Shown in pieces: positions 60,586 through 64,000 of a stretch of 64,000 bases of DNA. A model generated the notes under the pieces. It saw only the letters and a list, made by a program, of their open reading frames with translations, was not told the origin of the DNA and did not search any database. The position numbers were made by a program, and so were the translations under genes. The DNA is taken from positions 868,001 to 932,000 of the forward strand of contig NZ_CP031030.1 in NCBI RefSeq assembly GCF_003711225.1, written 5' to 3'. Within the stretch, counting starts at the first letter, position 1, and each line of letters begins with the position of its first letter. The DNA comes from Runella sp. SP2 (GTDB lineage: Bacteria; Bacteroidota; Bacteroidia; Cytophagales; Spirosomataceae).

Positions 60586-62388
60586 ATGAAAAACGGATTA
60601 TTTACACTCGCTTGGGTTGGGCTTATTTGGGTTCATTGCTTTGTTCCCGTAGTAGCGCAACAACTCTCGACAAATCAGGTCAATTACCAATTGACCTATG
60701 ATGCTCCTAGTCAGACTTATACGGCCTGGGTAGTGCCTAGATATGCCACCCCAAATTCTAATAACAGTGATGCAAATGAATTTGGCGCTACAGCGCAAGT
60801 CTCGTTGAAAGTTCCTAAAGATTTTGTGATTCAAAACATTACTGATATTCGGGGGACTTGGGAAAAAAGCCCTTTAAAGCTTGGAAATCAACCTGTGTTT
60901 GCTTCTTCCAATTTAGACCCGAACTTCCTTTATTATGTGATCGGCAAAACCCCCACTGAAGTAAATTATGGCACATTTGCCAATGGTACACCCGTTGCAC
61001 TTTTTACCTTCAGGGGAAATTCTTGTCAGGGACCAGTAGGAATTTTAGCCAAAACAGACCCATTTGTAACCGTCGCAAAAACACTTGCATCACTTAATAC
61101 GGCTTGTAGTTTTTACTCACGCTCTGGGCAGGCTATCAGCGGAAACGTCATTCCTTTAGAGCAGTTTGTAGATAAATTGGGGCCTGATGCTGCTTGTACT
61201 ACTCCCTGTGTGAAACCTAACGCAGGCCCTGATCAGACCTTAATATGCGCCACCACCCCTCCCACAACAGCCAATTTGGTTGATGCAGCCGTGGGGCAAA
61301 AATGGAAAGTATTGAGTGTTCAGCCCAACACGACTGTAAGCATAACCACACCAGAAGGATTGGTGAGCGGCATGACAGCCTCGGGTGAATATCGGTTTGT
61401 GTTGCAAGTTCAGTCAGACTCTTTGACCTGCCGTGACACGGTTTCGGTAATAATTCCTAACTGTGTTTGTCCCCAAGTAAATATCCTAACTCCCAATGCC
61501 ACAGCATGTAGAGGTAGAGCATTTTCAACGTTGAACGTAGCGATTAGTGGAAATAATACCCAAGGTGTAGGTGCGGAATGGTTTGCCAATGCTACGGGCG
61601 GTTCTGCTTTAGCCACTGGTTTAAGCTATACACCTACTGGCATAGCCACCGTGACAGATACGTTTTATGTAGCCTTAACGGGGGTTAGTGGTAACTGCCT
61701 TGCGGTGCCTCGCACTCCTGTGATTGTAACTGTACAAGACTGTAACATAGACTTATCTCTTACAGTAGCGACCAGCAACCAACAACCAGGCTTGAATGGA
61801 AATATTACTTTGACCGTAACTGTCACAAACGAAGGCCAAAATCCTGCTTCAGGGGTAGAAGTAAAGAATATTTTACCAGCGGGTATGAGTTTCCAGACAT
61901 TTGCAACAGCTACGGGTACATATAATTCAGGTACGGGTACATGGACCATTGGGAATATCGCAGTAGGTCAAACAGTCACTCTATCTATCGGGGTGCAAGT
62001 AACGCAGACGGGAGTGCAGTATTTCACCGCAGAAATTTCTAAAGCAGACCAAGGTGATGTCGATTCTACTCCCAACAATGGTGTCGAAACCGAAGACGAC
62101 TTTGATCGAACTTGCGTGACAGTACCCGCTCCAATTTGTGCTGGACAAATATTTGAACTTTCAATCCCGAATGGCTATACCAACATTCAATGGTACAAAG
62201 ACAACCAACTTATCCCGAATGCCACTACCTCCGTTCTTCAAGTGACCCAATCAGGTACTTATCGCTTCACAGCGACCAATGTTGCTTGTCCAACGGCAGG
62301 GTGTTGTTCATTCATTTTCTTTGAAGGCGACTGCTGTCCTACCAAAGCAATATGTGTGCCTTTCACGATAACAAAAGTAAGGAAATAA
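60586..62388 (+). CDS. Surface protein with shared N-terminal domain and DUF11 unit
   Basis: 600 residues. Signal peptide (ending V-V-A-Q), the same ~180-residue N-terminal domain as the preceding protein (L-S-T-N-Q-V-N-Y-Q-L-T-Y, D-I-R-G-T-W-E-K-S-P), an Ig-like region with several Cys (about 208-385), one DUF11 unit (about 388-500; D-L-S-L-T-V, G-Q-T-V-T-L-S-I-G-V), an Ig-like segment (I-Q-W-Y-K-D-N), and a Cys-rich end (C-C-P-T-K-A-I-C-V-P-F) closing I-T-K-V-R-K. It lacks the dockerin-like C-terminal module. Last gene of the co-directional cluster. Confidence 0.87.
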   Translation: MKNGLFTLAWVGLIWVHCFVPVVAQQLSTNQVNYQLTYDAPSQTYTAWVVPRYATPNSNNSDANEFGATAQVSLKVPKDFVIQNITDIRGTWEKSPLKLGNQPVFASSNLDPNFLYYVIGKTPTEVNYGTFANGTPVALFTFRGNSCQGPVGILAKTDPFVTVAKTLASLNTACSFYSRSGQAISGNVIPLEQFVDKLGPDAACTTPCVKPNAGPDQTLICATTPPTTANLVDAAVGQKWKVLSVQPNTTVSITTPEGLVSGMTASGEYRFVLQVQSDSLTCRDTVSVIIPNCVCPQVNILTPNATACRGRAFSTLNVAISGNNTQGVGAEWFANATGGSALATGLSYTPTGIATVTDTFYVALTGVSGNCLAVPRTPVIVTVQDCNIDLSLTVATSNQQPGLNGNITLTVTVTNEGQNPASGVEVKNILPAGMSFQTFATATGTYNSGTGTWTIGNIAVGQTVTLSIGVQVTQTGVQYFTAEISKADQGDVDSTPNNGVETEDDFDRTCVTVPAPICAGQIFELSIPNGYTNIQWYKDNQLIPNATTSVLQVTQSGTYRFTATNVACPTAGCCSFIFFEGDCCPTKAICVPFTITKVRK

Positions 62389-62430
62389 GGTCGTTGACAA
62401 CATTTAATAGATAAGGGTAAGTAATATATC

Positions 62431-62460
62431 ATAACAGGGGATCATCAGATGCCCTGTTAT
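62431..62460 (+). terminator. Hairpin after the surface-protein cluster
   Basis: ATAACAGGG (62431-62439) pairs with CCCTGTTAT (62452-62460). It is the first of two hairpins between the cluster and the arabinofuranosidase gene. Confidence 0.6.
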
Positions 62461-62468
62461 ATAGCACA

Positions 62469-62501
62469 AAAGTCCCCATGAGCGATGCTGATGGGGACTT
62501 T
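62469..62501. terminator. Bidirectional terminator
   Basis: AAAGTCCCCAT (62469-62479) pairs with ATGGGGACTTT (62491-62501), an 11-bp stem, between convergent genes. Confidence 0.8.
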
Positions 62502-62523
62502 AATTTGATTTAACTACAAAAAA

Positions 62524-64000
62524 TTATTTCTTGAGCGTCAGTGTAATGACGCTATAGGCAGGAATCGTAAGTTTTAACACTCCTTTATCGAGCTTTGCAC
62601 CTGCAAATTCTTTTACTGTGATTTTGTTGGGTTGTTCAAAACTATTGAAATCATTGATTTTAGCAGAAGCGAGTATCTGACCTGACACTTTTGAGAACTC
62701 ATCGCCTCGTAAATTAATGGTAACTTCGTGCGGCTTGCTGTAATCAATATTGGTTAGGGAGATTGTCATGGCACCAGCGGCATTTTTTGAAGCAGAAGCA
62801 GAAACTGCCGTCAGTTTTTTCCCTTGAAACTCATAAGACGGCGATTCGATGCTGATAGGTACCAACAGCGCATCTTGGTGAACGTTATACATTTTCATCA
62901 CGTGGTACGTTGGGGTGAGCAACATTTTCTCTTCATTGGTTAAAATAACCGATTGAAGCACGTTGACGATTTGGGCGAGGTTAGCTCCCCGAACACGATC
63001 AGCGTGATTGTTGAAGATGTTGAGCGTTAGACCTGCAATCATCGCGTCGCGCATGGTATTTTGTTGGTACAAAAACCCAGGATTGGTACCAGGTTCTACG
63101 CTGTACCAGCCGCCCCATTCATCGACAATCAAGGCCACTTTTTTCTCGGGGTCGTATTTGTCCATGATGGTGCTATGTCGTGTCACAAACTCTTCCATTT
63201 TCCAGGCCTCATCCATGATTTTAAAATACTCCTGCTCGTTGAAATTAACAGAAGGGCCTTTGTCAGTCCAACTAATGACAGAATAATGGTGCAACGCAAC
63301 CCCCGAAAGCATGTTATGAGGAATGTTTTTCATCAATGTTTCCGTCCATTGGTAATCGCCGTCACTTGCTCCTGAGGCGATTCGATAGAGTTTCCCTGTG
63401 TTGTTCCAGTCGGCCATAAACGTGGCGTATTGGCGGTAAATATTCGCGTAATATTCTGCTGTCATGTTTCCACCGCAGCCCCAGGCTTCATTTCCGACTC
63501 CCCAGAGTTGAACATTCCAAGGTTTTTCACGGCCGTTTTGTTTACGAAGTTCGGCCATTGGGCTACCCCCTGGATGATTAACGTAGGAAACCCAATCGAC
63601 CAAATCTTTGACTGTTCCGCTCCCTACATTCCCAGCCAAATATGGCTCCGCCCCGATACGCTCACAGAGGTCGAGGAAATCGTGCGTACCAAAGCTATTG
63701 TCTTCAGTGACGCCGCCCCACCAAACGTTTACCATTTTAGGCCGTTTTTCTTTTGGGCCAATTCCATCTTTCCATTGGTATGTATCTGCAAAACATCCAC
63801 CAGGCCAGCGAAGGTTGGGGATTTTGAGGTCTTTTAAGGCTTGAATGACGTCGTTACGAACCCCTGCTGTGTTAGGGATTTTTGTGTTACCTTCGCCTAC
63901 ATAAATGCCGCCATAAATACAACGCCCAAGGTGTTCGGCAAAATGCCCGTAAATGTGCTTGTTGATTTGGGTTTTGGCTAAGTCACTATTGAGCGTAATT
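62524..64000 (-). CDS. GH51 alpha-L-arabinofuranosidase, N-terminus beyond the window
   Basis: About 492 codons are visible; the frame stays open to the right edge, so the start lies outside. Translation near the edge reads [11 protein letters not shown] and [10 protein letters not shown], both typical of GH51. The acid/base Glu is in [11 protein letters not shown], and the nucleophile Glu in V-D-E-W-G-G-W. The C-terminal ~120 residues form the usual beta-sandwich. It removes terminal arabinofuranosyl groups from hemicellulose or arabinan side chains. The start of the protein, including any signal peptide, cannot be judged. Confidence 0.93.
   Translation of the reverse strand, partial: ITLNSDLAKTQINKHIYGHFAEHLGRCIYGGIYVGEGNTKIPNTAGVRNDVIQALKDLKIPNLRWPGGCFADTYQWKDGIGPKEKRPKMVNVWWGGVTEDNSFGTHDFLDLCERIGAEPYLAGNVGSGTVKDLVDWVSYVNHPGGSPMAELRKQNGREKPWNVQLWGVGNEAWGCGGNMTAEYYANIYRQYATFMADWNNTGKLYRIASGASDGDYQWTETLMKNIPHNMLSGVALHHYSVISWTDKGPSVNFNEQEYFKIMDEAWKMEEFVTRHSTIMDKYDPEKKVALIVDEWGGWYSVEPGTNPGFLYQQNTMRDAMIAGLTLNIFNNHADRVRGANLAQIVNVLQSVILTNEEKMLLTPTYHVMKMYNVHQDALLVPISIESPSYEFQGKKLTAVSASASKNAAGAMTISLTNIDYSKPHEVTINLRGDEFSKVSGQILASAKINDFNSFEQPNKITVKEFAGAKLDKGVLKLTIPAYSVITLTLKK

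Overview
The window reads as chromosomal DNA of a Bacteroidota bacterium, most likely order Cytophagales (Runella/Spirosoma-like; the genus is a guess). Reasons: SprB-type adhesin repeats, a CHU_C/gliding-type C-terminal domain, LytTR regulators with and without membrane domains, VTC/DUF4956 and DUF4199 families, almost no Shine-Dalgarno sequences, and several matches to the Bacteroidota promoter (-33 TTG/TTTG and -7 TAnnTTTG). No transposase, integrase, prophage or CRISPR array was seen.

Layout. 1-2.3 kb: two tandem secreted leucine-rich-repeat proteins, the first cut by the window edge. 2.4-14.8 kb: housekeeping and conserved genes (guaB, nhaD, an Fe-S CCG protein, ppa, an LpxL-type acyltransferase, WbqC, clpC, a VTC/DUF4956 pair, one unknown). 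14.9-30.5 kb: small metabolic, regulatory and envelope genes, including a membrane LytTR regulator, a cytochrome c, a CHU_C lipoprotein, a sugar/inositol-type catabolic cluster (Kelch, amidohydrolase, Gfo/Idh/MocA, TIM-barrel isomerase), a LuxR/DUF4199 group, an L,D-transpeptidase and upp. 30.5-31.6 kb: two tandem-duplicated tRNA-Glu genes, a ModE-like regulator and tRNA-Pro.

31.6-62.4 kb is the notable part. An AT-rich regulatory block (two overlapping AraC regulators, a LytTR response regulator and three tandem TPR-containing sensor kinases) is followed by a secreted caspase-fold protein that has lost its catalytic residues. Then come five co-directional genes: an SprB-repeat protein with an unrecognised N-terminal domain, a fused membrane/spermidine-synthase-like protein, a 2930-residue adhesin, a 1682-residue DUF11/DUF7507-repeat protein and a 600-residue relative. 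The large proteins share modules: the 2930- and 1682-residue proteins share a C-terminal module with a duplicated dockerin-like calcium loop, and the last two share an N-terminal domain. A direct-repeat motif (AyGrTAA-N13-TTGGCTAA, 21-bp period as expected for LytTR sites) lies upstream of the first kinase, the pseudo-caspase and the first adhesin, and its second half lies upstream of the spermidine-synthase-like gene. I infer that the LytTR/kinase block controls the surface-protein block.

The window ends inside a GH51 alpha-L-arabinofuranosidase on the minus strand. Between genes there are dispersed palindromic repeats (a CTTCCAAGTTT family and an AGTAGCG family) that probably act as terminators.
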